NCBI GenBank assembly: GCA_030612585.1
Contig: JAUWNP010000108.1
Coordinates: 1 to 14,876 of the forward strand
Direction of reading: 5' to 3'
DNA from: Anaerolineae bacterium
Lineage (GTDB): Bacteria; Chloroflexota; Anaerolineae; B4-G1
DNA: 14,876 bases
Shown here: positions 1 through 6,794 of the stretch, piece by piece
How positions within the stretch are numbered: position 1 is the stretch's first letter
Layout of the letters: each line of letters opens with the position of its first letter
Notes under the pieces: model-generated
The model's database searches: none
Seen by the model: only the letters and a program-made list of their open reading frames with translations
What the model was told of the DNA's origin: nothing
Program-made: the position numbers and the translations under genes

Positions 1-55
1 GGAGCCGCCCGATGCGCCCCGCTCCAATAAGTCCAACGTTCACTTTAGAAGACAC
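1..55 (-). CDS. Gfo/Idh/MocA-type NAD(P)-dependent oxidoreductase, N-terminus only
   Basis: Only the first 18 codons lie in the window; the gene runs off the left edge. They start with GTG at 55 and read MSSKVNVGLIGAGRIGRL. This is a beta strand followed by a GxGxxG dinucleotide-binding loop (GAGRIG), the typical start of Gfo/Idh/MocA sugar or inositol dehydrogenases. An AAGGAG Shine-Dalgarno lies seven bases before the GTG. The gene follows the ParB-like/hydrolase gene by about 20 bp, with a palindrome between them, so it could be the next operon member or the first of a new one. The Rossmann start is clear, but the substrate and even the exact family cannot be fixed from so few residues; another Rossmann-fold dehydrogenase is possible. 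Confidence 0.7.
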   Translation of the reverse strand, partial: MSSKVNVGLIGAGRIGRL

Positions 56-74
56 GTCTTTTCTCCTTGTCTAT

Positions 75-2069
75 TTAGAAACCAGGTTTTTTCCGAAAAA
101 CCTGGTTTCTTGCTAACCACCGGCGAAACCAACTAATAGCCAGTTGACGGTCAAAGTAATGCCCCATTTCCTCCGGCTCGATCAGTTTGGCGCGCTGGGT
201 TACGCCCAGGAACCGGTACACCTGCCGCACGATGGCGAAACTCCCCCGTGCCGCAGGGCTGGTGGCCGGGTCGCGCTGGCCGCTGACGAACATCACCGGC
301 CGCGGTCCGATGAGAGCGGCCACGTCTCCCATTTCGGCGTAGCGCAGGATGCCGGGGATATCGTTGCAGGGGCAGTGTTCTTCGTCCAGGCAGGTGACGA
401 CGTACTTGCCGAGGTAACTGTTGACCAATGCCACCTTCACCCGGTCGTCCAGGGCCGTCGTGTACATGGTCAGCGCGCCACCAGCGCCGATGCCGGTCGC
501 GCCGATGCGGGCCGGATCTACCTCCGGGCGAGTGAGGAGATAGTCTATGGCGCGCATCCCGTCCTGGACCAGCAGGCCGTACCAGGTGCGGCCTATCAGC
601 CGGGCGGCCGCGTCAATCTGCAAGTGGCCCATTGCGCCCAGCCTGCCGAACCCGCGCAGTTCCATGGTCAGTGTGACGAAGCCAGCGCGGGCCAGTTCCA
701 ATGCGTTGGCCCGCTGATATGACTTTTCCAGTCCGGCTGTCTGGGCGATGGTGCCGTGGCCGGGGAAGACGACGACGGCTGGTCGTGGCTCGTTGGCTTC
801 CGCCGGTAGGAACAGGTAGACGGGCACGCGCAGGCTTCGCTGTGAGCGATCAGCCGAATGGTCTTCGTCGGTGTTCAACCAGATGAGTTCACGCCAGAGA
901 CCATCAATCTGGGTTCGTTCCTCGATCTCGGCCTTCAGTTCGTCCGGGCCATAAGGTTGCCAGGGGCGGTCGCCGACGCCCAATAGGTCCCACAGCCGCT
1001 CGCGGAATTCGGTGTGCCACGTTTTCCATTCGGCCTGAGTCGTCCCCCGGAAGCGATACGGCGGCGTGGTTGTGGCGACACGGCGGATAGGGGCCAGCAG
1101 CGCGGCGGCCAGAGCGTCATCCTCTTGCGCCTGAGCGCCCGGCGCGATGCTTTCCATCAGCCGGCCGCCCAGTTCGCCCACGCCTTCCGCCAGCCGTTCG
1201 ACCGCTTTTTTGATCTGGCGGGCTGGCGTGGGCTTCTCGCCGAACCGTTTCGCCAGGTCGGCGGCGGCCTCCTCTAGCAGGACTCTATGGCCGTATCGCG
1301 CTTCCAGTTCCTCGTGGTTGCGGCGCAGCCAGAGATACAGGTCGGCCTCCGTGCGGCCAGGGAACTCCTGGAGGATACCACGCTGCCGGATGATCTGGAT
1401 GATGGGGGTGTAGTGCATCTCGCACCACAGCGCCACCGCCTCTTCGAAACCCACCTCCCGCTCATCTATTATGGAGACACTTTGTTGGAAGGTCTCAATT
1501 TCGTATAGCAAGTCCTCGTACCCATCTGGCTGGGTGAGTTCGATGTGCAGGTCGGGGCAGAGATGATCTACGTTGGTGCGCTCCAGGAACGCGGCGTGGG
1601 CGGCCTTGCTCAACAGATCATCTATGTCGGTGTCCGGCTCCAGGGGGACACGGGTTTCATATTCCCAGACGTAGGCCTGCATGGTGGGAGTGTTGTGCTG
1701 GCGTGCCACCGAGACGCGGTGGTTCCCGTCGCGGACGAAGTAGACCTGGCCGACTTTATAAAGTTCGACGGGAGGGAGACCGCCGCCAGTGGAGACCAGC
1801 CTGTCCACTCGCCGCCACCGCTCTCCCATGCCCTCCTGCCGGGGGAAGAAGGCGCGGGTGAAATCCTGATAGCGGCCCACGCTGCCCACGATGTGATCCA
1901 AGGGTACATCCTGAAGCCCCAGGTAGCGCTGGTTGTGCAGTTGCAGCCTCCGGCGCACCTCTTCAAACGGCAGGAGGTCGGCCGGGCGCTGCGTGAAAGC
2001 GGTCAGGATATCCTGGGCAAAGGCGGCTTGCCGGGCCTGTTTCCACTCTTGAGTCTCTATCGCGCTCAT
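75..2069 (-). CDS. ParB-like/DUF4032 protein fused to an alpha/beta hydrolase lacking the nucleophile Ser
   Basis: 664 residues from ATG 2069. I prefer this start to an upstream one at 2114 because a GAGG site sits six bases before it and the previous stop is one base away. Residues about 55-130 form a ParB-like fold with the signature FVRDGNHRVSVAR (112-124). Residues about 160-310 are a helical region with FPGRTEADLYLW (236-247), as in DUF4032/ParB-like proteins of unknown function. Residues about 340-655 are an alpha/beta hydrolase of the acetyl-xylan-esterase/dienelactone-hydrolase type: oxyanion segment FPGHG (435-439), Asp in GQRDP (D600) and His in MGHYF (H637). The nucleophile elbow reads GIGAGG (526-531), with Gly528 where Ser is expected, so classical ester hydrolysis is doubtful. 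The last ten residues come from a palindromic repeat. The fusion suggests a regulatory or ligand-sensing role, which is inference. Confidence 0.85.
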   Translation of the reverse strand: MSAIETQEWKQARQAAFAQDILTAFTQRPADLLPFEEVRRRLQLHNQRYLGLQDVPLDHIVGSVGRYQDFTRAFFPRQEGMGERWRRVDRLVSTGGGLPPVELYKVGQVYFVRDGNHRVSVARQHNTPTMQAYVWEYETRVPLEPDTDIDDLLSKAAHAAFLERTNVDHLCPDLHIELTQPDGYEDLLYEIETFQQSVSIIDEREVGFEEAVALWCEMHYTPIIQIIRQRGILQEFPGRTEADLYLWLRRNHEELEARYGHRVLLEEAAADLAKRFGEKPTPARQIKKAVERLAEGVGELGGRLMESIAPGAQAQEDDALAAALLAPIRRVATTTPPYRFRGTTQAEWKTWHTEFRERLWDLLGVGDRPWQPYGPDELKAEIEERTQIDGLWRELIWLNTDEDHSADRSQRSLRVPVYLFLPAEANEPRPAVVVFPGHGTIAQTAGLEKSYQRANALELARAGFVTLTMELRGFGRLGAMGHLQIDAAARLIGRTWYGLLVQDGMRAIDYLLTRPEVDPARIGATGIGAGGALTMYTTALDDRVKVALVNSYLGKYVVTCLDEEHCPCNDIPGILRYAEMGDVAALIGPRPVMFVSGQRDPATSPAARGSFAIVRQVYRFLGVTQRAKLIEPEEMGHYFDRQLAISWFRRWLARNQVFRKKPGF
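77..110. repeat. Perfect 15-bp inverted repeat, REP-like, overlapping the 3' end of the hydrolase gene
   Basis: Arms 77-91 and 96-110 are exact reverse complements with a four-base loop (tccg). The hairpin contains the last codons (QVFRKKPGF) and the first base of the stop codon of the hydrolase gene. There is no T-run after it on either strand, so I call it a repeat rather than a classical terminator. It could still stabilise the 3' end or weaken read-through into the oxidoreductase that starts about 20 bp further on. Confidence 0.85.
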
Positions 2070-2070
2070 T

Positions 2071-2835
2071 TCAGACCTCAATCTCCAGGCCATCATAGGC
2101 CACTGTGACTCCATCCAACCCTTTGGCCCACTCTTCCAGTTCGTCGTGAGGCCGGTTATGGTGATTGCAATGCGTCAAGACCAAACGGTTGGCCCCCATC
2201 CGCTCTTTCAACTCGACCGCTTCAGTTGAGGTGATGTGGTCTTCCTTCGGTGGAGAAAAGGTAGGGGTATTGACAATCAGTAGATCCGCCCCGTCCATCA
2301 GGCTGTAGGCGTAGTGACTGAACCAATTGCGGGTATCGGAGGTGTAGACGATCTTGTGATCGTTCTCGTAGATGGCCAGACCGAAGCATGGAACCGGGTG
2401 ACTGACGGCGAAAGGGGTGAAGAAGAAGCCATCGAAGCGCACGGCCATTCCTGGGTGGAAAGGGCAGTGAAAGGCGATGTCGGGCAGCGTGTCGCCCCAT
2501 TCCTCTCGCCGCAGAGATTCGTATACATCCGGCTCGACGAAGAGGTCCAGGTCCCTTTTCCAGTAAAGGAATTCCTCCAGTCCGCCGGTGTGATCGTAGT
2601 GGGCGTGGGTGAGAAAGATGCCATCTATCCGCAGAACCTTACTCTGGGCCAACGACGCCCGGATGTCTGGCGGGGTATCAAGCAATAACTCGTAGCCCGG
2701 CAGAGAGAAGAGAACGGCGTTCCTGCGCTTCACCAGTTTTCCGCTTTCCTTTCTGGCTCTGACGCAATGGGGACAGTCGCATCCGATGGCCGGAATCCCC
2801 TCTGCCGAGCCGGTGCCCAGAAACTGGATCTTCAA
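2071..2835 (-). CDS. PhnP-like MBL-fold metallo-hydrolase (copy 3 of a tandem trio, intact active site)
   Basis: 254 residues from TTG 2835, chosen because a GAGGT site overlaps the previous stop and the alignment with its paralogues starts here. The metallo-beta-lactamase fold is complete: HAHYDH (H77, H79, D81, H82), H146 in AVSHPVPC, D167 in YTSDT and H222 in LTHCNHH. It also has the PhnP-type structural zinc site, C19-x-C21-x2-C24 plus H225. PhnP cleaves cyclic phosphoribosyl phosphate in phosphonate breakdown, but no C-P lyase genes are nearby, so the substrate here is open; a phosphodiesterase acting on a small cyclic or linear diester is the best guess. It is closest to the next copy upstream (same length, no gaps through most of the protein). 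It is translationally coupled to both neighbours: 2 bp from the previous stop, 1 bp to the next start. Confidence 0.9.
   Translation of the reverse strand: MKIQFLGTGSAEGIPAIGCDCPHCVRARKESGKLVKRRNAVLFSLPGYELLLDTPPDIRASLAQSKVLRIDGIFLTHAHYDHTGGLEEFLYWKRDLDLFVEPDVYESLRREEWGDTLPDIAFHCPFHPGMAVRFDGFFFTPFAVSHPVPCFGLAIYENDHKIVYTSDTRNWFSHYAYSLMDGADLLIVNTPTFSPPKEDHITSTEAVELKERMGANRLVLTHCNHHNRPHDELEEWAKGLDGVTVAYDGLEIEV
2075..2079 (-). promoter_or_regulatory. Shine-Dalgarno (GAGGT) embedded in the end of the MBL gene
   Basis: The final codons GAG GTC TGA (Glu-Val-stop) of the upstream MBL gene form the ribosome binding site for the ATG at 2069. This decides the start of the downstream gene and implies translational coupling. 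Confidence 0.7.
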
Positions 2836-2837
2836 GA

Positions 2838-3602
2838 TTACACCTCTAGTGTCATGCCGTCGTAGGCCACGCTCACTCCTTCGACCTGGTGCACGAACTC
2901 TTCCAACTCGTCGTGGGGTCTGTTTCCGTGATTGATGTAGGTCAAGATCATCTTCCTGGCCTCCACTCGGTCTTTGAGTTCAATAGCCTCAAGGACATTG
3001 ATGTGGTTCTCGAGGACTGTGTCGAAGGTGGGGGTATTGACGATCAGCAGGTCGCACTCCCACATGACGCGCCGGGCATAGTTGGTCAGGCGGGCGGGGG
3101 TATCCGAGGTATAGACGACCCGGGTCTGGTTTTCCTTCACCGAGATGCCAAAGATGGGCCGCTGCCGGCGGGCGGCGAAAGGGACGATCGAAAAGTTATT
3201 AAAGTAGAGGGAGGCCCCCGGATAGTAAGGGATGTGAAACATAACGGCGTCGAGCGCCTCTGTCCAGTGCTCCCGTTTGATGGTCTCGAAGAGAGTGTCC
3301 TCGGCCAGGAAATCCAACCGTCCCGGCCACCACTCGAATTCCTTGATGCCGCCGATGTGGTCGTAGCGCGATCGGGTAGCCAGAATGCCATCCAATTTGG
3401 TGATCTGATACTTGTTGACCAGCCCTCTGATGTCGGGGGCGCAGTCAACCAACAGTTCGTAATCGGGCAGGGAGAACAGAATGGCGTTTCGCTCGCGGAC
3501 CAACTTCCCGCCCTCGTTTCTGGCCCTGGTGCAATGGGCACAATCGCAGCCGAGGGCCGGGATGCCCTCGGCCGCGCCGGTGCCCAGGAAATGGATATTC
3601 AC
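2838..3602 (-). CDS. PhnP-like MBL-fold protein with a degenerate catalytic metal site (copy 2, probable pseudoenzyme)
   Basis: 254 residues from GTG 3602, with GGAGG seven bases upstream. The fold and length match the two flanking copies, and the structural zinc site is kept (C19, C21, C24, H225). The dinuclear active site is not: HxHxDH has become TRSRYDH (R77, R79; D81 and H82 kept), the third-strand His is R146 (AARRQRP), and the last metal His is Y222 (LTYINH). D167 in YTSDT remains. Four of seven metal ligands are therefore replaced, three by Arg and one by Tyr, while the reading frame and the rest of the sequence (LDGI, VNTPTF, RPHDELEE, VAYDGM) are well preserved. This suggests selection for a non-hydrolytic role, such as ligand binding or pairing with the active copies, rather than decay. 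The Arg residues could suit an anionic ligand. That role is inference. Confidence 0.88.
   Translation of the reverse strand: MNIHFLGTGAAEGIPALGCDCAHCTRARNEGGKLVRERNAILFSLPDYELLVDCAPDIRGLVNKYQITKLDGILATRSRYDHIGGIKEFEWWPGRLDFLAEDTLFETIKREHWTEALDAVMFHIPYYPGASLYFNNFSIVPFAARRQRPIFGISVKENQTRVVYTSDTPARLTNYARRVMWECDLLIVNTPTFDTVLENHINVLEAIELKDRVEARKMILTYINHGNRPHDELEEFVHQVEGVSVAYDGMTLEV
2842..2846 (-). promoter_or_regulatory. Shine-Dalgarno (GAGGT) embedded in the end of MBL copy 2
   Basis: CTA GAG GTG TAA (Leu-Glu-Val-stop) supplies the GAGGT site for the TTG start at 2835. The rare TTG start makes this site the main evidence for that start. Confidence 0.65.
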
Positions 3603-3604
3603 GG

Positions 3605-4354
3605 TCAGACCTCCAACGTCAGGCCATCGTAGGCCACTGTGATCCTGTGTGGAGCAGTCTTCTCCACCAACTCTGCGTGCAAGAGATTGTCGTGGTTGAT
3701 GTGGGTGATGACTACCCGTTGGATGGGATAGTCCTGCACCAGGGAGATGAGTTCCTGAACGCCGATGTGACTGCGGTGCGGCTCAAAGGTGGGGGTGTGA
3801 AAAATGGCCACATCGGCCCCTTCCATCAGATGGCGGTGGAGATCGCCCAACTCGGGGCCGGAGTCACTGAAGTGCAGCACCCGCGTCCCCGCTTCCTCGA
3901 AAGCGAAGCCGTAACAGGGGACGTGGTGGATGACCTTGAAGGGCATCACGCTCAGGTCGCCGAAATGCAGCCGTGTGTGAGGATAGAAGCCGGAAAGGAG
4001 CGCCCGTTCTTCCAGGCGCGGGGTCAGCCGGAGTTTGGGCAGCACATCGTAGCCAGCGAAGATAGGCAGCACCCTGTTCCAGTACTCGAACGCGATCAGC
4101 CCGCCGATGTGGTCAAAGTGTTCGTGGCTCAGGAGAATGGCCGACAGGTCAAAAACCTCGGCCTGGTTCAGCATTGAGTTGATCTCTGGCGGCGTGTCGA
4201 GCAGGATACGATGTCCGGCGGCCTCGATCAATACAGAGGCCCGTTGCCGGACGTTGGGGCCTCCTTCTTTTCGGGCCACCTGACAGCGCTGACAGGTGCA
4301 GCCAAAACTGGGGATGCCCTCGGCTGCCCCGGTGCCCAGGAATTGGATCTTCAT
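3605..4354 (-). CDS. PhnP-like MBL-fold metallo-hydrolase (copy 1, intact active site)
   Basis: 249 residues from ATG 4354, six bases after the stop of the phosphatase-like gene, whose end supplies GAGG. Metal ligands are complete: SHEHFDH (H77, H79, D81, H82), H143 in VIHHVPCYG, D164 in FSDSG and H218 in ITHINH. Structural zinc residues are C19, C21, C24 and H221. This is the most diverged of the three copies in its middle part (about residues 95-135) but shares the start (KIQFLGTGAAEGIP) and the end (VAYDGLTLEV). A predicted cytosolic metal-dependent phosphodiesterase of the PhnP group; the substrate is unknown. Placement right after an alkaline-phosphatase-superfamily hydrolase suggests that both act on phosphate esters, which is inference. 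Confidence 0.9.
   Translation of the reverse strand: MKIQFLGTGAAEGIPSFGCTCQRCQVARKEGGPNVRQRASVLIEAAGHRILLDTPPEINSMLNQAEVFDLSAILLSHEHFDHIGGLIAFEYWNRVLPIFAGYDVLPKLRLTPRLEERALLSGFYPHTRLHFGDLSVMPFKVIHHVPCYGFAFEEAGTRVLHFSDSGPELGDLHRHLMEGADVAIFHTPTFEPHRSHIGVQELISLVQDYPIQRVVITHINHDNLLHAELVEKTAPHRITVAYDGLTLEV
3609..3614 (-). promoter_or_regulatory. Shine-Dalgarno (GGAGGT) embedded in the end of MBL copy 1
   Basis: TTG GAG GTC TGA (Leu-Glu-Val-stop) provides GGAGGT seven bases before the GTG start at 3602, the third use of the same coding/RBS overlap in this trio. Confidence 0.7.
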
Positions 4355-4360
4355 CGTGTT

Positions 4361-5875
4361 TTACCTCGCTGAAGCATGAAACATCTCACAGGATCCAAAC
4401 AGCAGGTCCGCATCGGGCCGATGGCGTGGCGGCCGGCGATAGAGAATCCGGCGCAGGCTATTATACAACTGACCGATAGATCCGCAAGCGATCTGCCCGC
4501 CATAGCGGATACCTGCCTCCGGGTCCTCTGGGCCGACGGCCAGCAGGCTGGTGCCCACCTCGTCGCGTGAAGGGCCTCCGTGGGTGGTGATAACCCAGGG
4601 CTTGTCCCATAAGAAGGCATACCTGTCAACCACGATCATGATGTCCCCACAACAGGGAGCCTGCAAGAGTTCCATCCACTGTGAGGGATAGGGGAAAGGC
4701 TTGTCGTACGTTTTCTCCAACATCTCCCTGGCCGAGATCACCCGGCCCTCGACCTCGTCCAGGCCCAGCGGGTCTTTCCCCCAGGCCATCCGGTACAGGA
4801 ATCCTCCATCCGCTGCAGAGAGCGTGGCCTCGCCCTCGGCAGACAGGATGGCGATGCCCCCCTCCTCCCGATTGCAGACCACAAAGGCCGTCTCTGGTTG
4901 GTCGGCGATGGCTGCCAGGATGTCCTGCCCATGGTAGTCCCTCAACTGCCGGTAGGCAGTCCTGCGCCAGGCCGTTTTGTCGTCGAGGTTTCCAACGTAC
5001 AGATACAGCGAGCCCCGGCCGTTGGAGACGACGGCTGCGTTTGCTGCCCTCACCCCTCCCCCCGGCCCCCTCCCCTCTCCCGAAGCCAGGAGAGGGGAGG
5101 GGGTGCCCTCGCCGGCAAAGATCAGCCCCTCGACACCAGCAAGAAACTCCTCGGGCTTGAGGTGACCCTGGACGGGTCTGGGGCCGTGGTCGGAGAACAT
5201 AATGAACGTGGGGTCTTTCGCCTGCTCAGCGAGCCCTTCGATCAAAGCCGGGAATTCCTCATCCAGCCTTTTCATAAACGCCGCCTGCCCGGCCAACCCC
5301 TCGTCGTGCACGATGCTGTCGCCGGAGATGTTCAGGAGATACAGGTCTGCCTCGTAGTCTTGCATAGCCCGCAGTAGAGCCTGGATTCGCAGCGGGATGA
5401 TGTCATACGAGGCGGTGGCCTCCAACCGTATCGCCTCCTCGCTCTCCAACGAGATCACGCGGCCGGCGCCTACCTGTCCCAGTTTCCAGCCGATCTGACA
5501 GATGGTGAAGCCCAGGTTGGGGATGAGCCGTTCGGCCAGCGCCGGGCTCACGAAGTCCGCCAGCCTGGGCGCTCCCTCGACCGGGGTGACCGTCCCGGTT
5601 TCCCGGTCAAAATCCGTCTGTTTCAGGTTGAAGTGGCGCTGGGTGGCCCGATCGAACGTCACCTCGCCCAGCACCGGCAGCCAGTCGAGGCCGCAGCCTG
5701 CCTTGACCACCACTTCGGCCGACTCGGTGACCGAGGGCACAGCGCTGATCAGGTGGCGAACGGCAGTGCCATCCTCGAAAGCAGCAGCGATGTTGGTCAG
5801 TCCCAACTCACTGATAAGCGGGTAGAAAAGGCCCAGGTTATCAAGCCATAAGATGATCAGGGGGTTTTCTCTCAC
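4361..5875 (-). CDS. Alkaline-phosphatase-superfamily phosphodiesterase/phosphohydrolase
   Basis: 504 residues from GTG 5875. The ORF can be extended to 5902, but a GAGGAGGAG site lies just before the GTG and inside that extension. Residues matching the superfamily metal centres are D12 (WLDNLG), the likely nucleophile T50 or S48 (PSVTES), D186 and H190 (GDSIVHDEG), D229-H230 (FSDHG) and H432 (THGG). The spacing resembles nucleotide pyrophosphatase/phosphodiesterases and related phosphatases. No signal peptide is visible, so it should act in the cytosol. Residues about 256-276 (Gly/Pro/Ser-rich) are encoded by a C/G-rich palindrome and probably form a surface loop. It is followed at six bases by the MBL trio, so the four genes may process related phosphate esters. 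The substrate cannot be told from the sequence; phosphonoacetate-, nucleotide- or sugar-phosphate-directed activity are all possible. Confidence 0.8.
   Translation of the reverse strand: MRENPLIILWLDNLGLFYPLISELGLTNIAAAFEDGTAVRHLISAVPSVTESAEVVVKAGCGLDWLPVLGEVTFDRATQRHFNLKQTDFDRETGTVTPVEGAPRLADFVSPALAERLIPNLGFTICQIGWKLGQVGAGRVISLESEEAIRLEATASYDIIPLRIQALLRAMQDYEADLYLLNISGDSIVHDEGLAGQAAFMKRLDEEFPALIEGLAEQAKDPTFIMFSDHGPRPVQGHLKPEEFLAGVEGLIFAGEGTPSPLLASGEGRGPGGGVRAANAAVVSNGRGSLYLYVGNLDDKTAWRRTAYRQLRDYHGQDILAAIADQPETAFVVCNREEGGIAILSAEGEATLSAADGGFLYRMAWGKDPLGLDEVEGRVISAREMLEKTYDKPFPYPSQWMELLQAPCCGDIMIVVDRYAFLWDKPWVITTHGGPSRDEVGTSLLAVGPEDPEAGIRYGGQIACGSIGQLYNSLRRILYRRPPRHRPDADLLFGSCEMFHASAR
5066..5103. 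repeat. C/G-rich perfect inverted repeat inserted in frame in the phosphodiesterase gene
   Basis: Arms 5066-5080 and 5089-5103 are perfect 15-bp reverse complements with an eight-base loop. The surrounding stretch (about 5047-5104) codes for the Gly/Pro/Ser-rich segment at residues 256-276, between the FSDHG motif region and the following YLYVG strand. This kind of C-rich/G-rich palindrome is common as an interspersed element in G+C-rich genomes. Its length keeps the frame open. Confidence 0.8.
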
Positions 5876-5878
5876 TGG

Positions 5879-5887
5879 CTCCTCCTC
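5879..5887 (-). promoter_or_regulatory. Shine-Dalgarno (GAGGAGGAG) deciding the GTG start at 5875
   Basis: Three GAG triplets end three bases before the GTG. They would be codons if translation started at the TTG at 5902, so the GTG is the better start. Confidence 0.65.
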
Positions 5888-5940
5888 ATGCCTTGAGCGC
5901 AATCTGCGTACGGCTACTCACTCTCTCCCTCCCATACAAT

Positions 5941-6729
5941 TCATACACCAGCACGTCGATCTGCGCGGCGGATAGAAAGCGGATAAGCGGTGCCTTCGCC
6001 TGCCTTGAGGCGGGTCAGTAAATAATCAATTCGCTGCGGAATCCACCCACCTAGCATGGGCCAGGGGATCAAGAGGTCAGCGGTGACGTCGAAAACCTTG
6101 TTCCACTCGAAGGCGGGTTCAAAGGCACGCGACTTCAAATAAGATTGAATGAGGGCATCGTTTTCTTCCGTCTTGAGCGCAGCCAGATCGTCTTCAAAGA
6201 TGCCGGTCACCAGTAAGCCGTCGGCACCAGCGTCTTCATTGCAGCACTCGCGCACGTAGTTAGCTATGATTTGGAACATGTGCACACTCGCTGTAAAGCC
6301 GTGCTTGCCCGGCTGAACATAGGCGACAGGATGTGTTCCATCGTGGAGCGGGGTGTGGCCGAAGTTATGCCACTGTCTCAACCCCTGGAAGTCAGCGTGC
6401 CAGCTGGCTTCGCTGCACACGACGTCCCCCTCAGTGCCGACGAAGGTCCAGACATGCTCCAACTCGTAGAGGTGGGTAATGTCCCAATCCCACCAGATGG
6501 CATATTCGATAGCCAAGGCGGCCGGTTGGCGGCCGCGAGGCGTAAGGCCAATACATCGAGGGAAGGAGGGGGAGTAGCCATCGGCGCGGAAGATCGTATA
6601 CCCCACCACCAGGGGTAAGAACGGATCTTCTTGATCCAAGAAGATGCGCGGCGCGTAGCAGGCGGCCAGAGCCAGTTCGGCAGGGTCTCTATTTGCCTGT
6701 GGCGGGCGTGTGCCTGGGTGATCGACCAT
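5941..6729 (-). CDS. Conserved hypothetical protein, Vps62/DUF946-like, cytosolic
   Basis: 262 residues from ATG 6729, with GAGG eight bases upstream. No signal peptide or membrane segment. I do not recognise a named function. Visible elements: ACYAPRIF near the start (23-30), an aromatic block EYAIWWDWDITHLYELEHVW (75-94), and HPVAYVQPGKHGFTA (133-147). The last one closely matches HPIVYVETYGHGIYA in the lipoprotein encoded just upstream, and both proteins start their domain with a YAP motif, so the two are probably distant paralogues. The pattern of an early YAP, an internal H/E/D-rich strand and a (V/A)YV...HG segment recalls Vps62/DUF946-like beta-rich proteins. Conserved His, Asp and Glu could bind a metal or sugar, which is speculation. 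There is a 65-bp gap to the lipoprotein gene and a similar gap to the next gene. Confidence 0.7.
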   Translation of the reverse strand: MVDHPGTRPPQANRDPAELALAACYAPRIFLDQEDPFLPLVVGYTIFRADGYSPSFPRCIGLTPRGRQPAALAIEYAIWWDWDITHLYELEHVWTFVGTEGDVVCSEASWHADFQGLRQWHNFGHTPLHDGTHPVAYVQPGKHGFTASVHMFQIIANYVRECCNEDAGADGLLVTGIFEDDLAALKTEENDALIQSYLKSRAFEPAFEWNKVFDVTADLLIPWPMLGGWIPQRIDYLLTRLKAGEGTAYPLSIRRADRRAGV

Positions 6730-6752
6730 AATCGGGGCCTCGCTTTTTTCGG

Positions 6753-6758
6753 ATCATA
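6753..6758 (-). promoter_or_regulatory. Possible -10 box (TATGAT) upstream of the Vps62-like gene
   Basis: TATGAT matches five of six bases of the sigma70 -10 consensus in the 65-bp intergenic gap, about 24 bases before the start codon. No convincing -35 hexamer lies at the right distance, so this is weak. Confidence 0.2.
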
Positions 6759-6794
6759 GAAACTGCTATAGGGTGAGCGATTTGGCTATTTGGA

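Noticed and set aside
75..110. Hairpin as a rho-independent terminator
   Set aside because: No run of T follows on either strand and the stem lies inside the coding end; kept as a repeat.
1545..3632. Plus-strand frames of 187 and 247 residues
   Set aside because: They lie opposite the ParB-like gene and MBL copy 2 and show no motif of their own.
2071..4354. MBL trio as a phosphonate (phn) operon
   Set aside because: No C-P lyase, phosphonate transporter or phnN-like genes are present in the window; only the PhnP-like fold is shared.
4361..5902. TTG start at 5902 for the phosphodiesterase
   Set aside because: The first codons would consist of the GAGGAGGAG ribosome site of the better GTG start at 5875.
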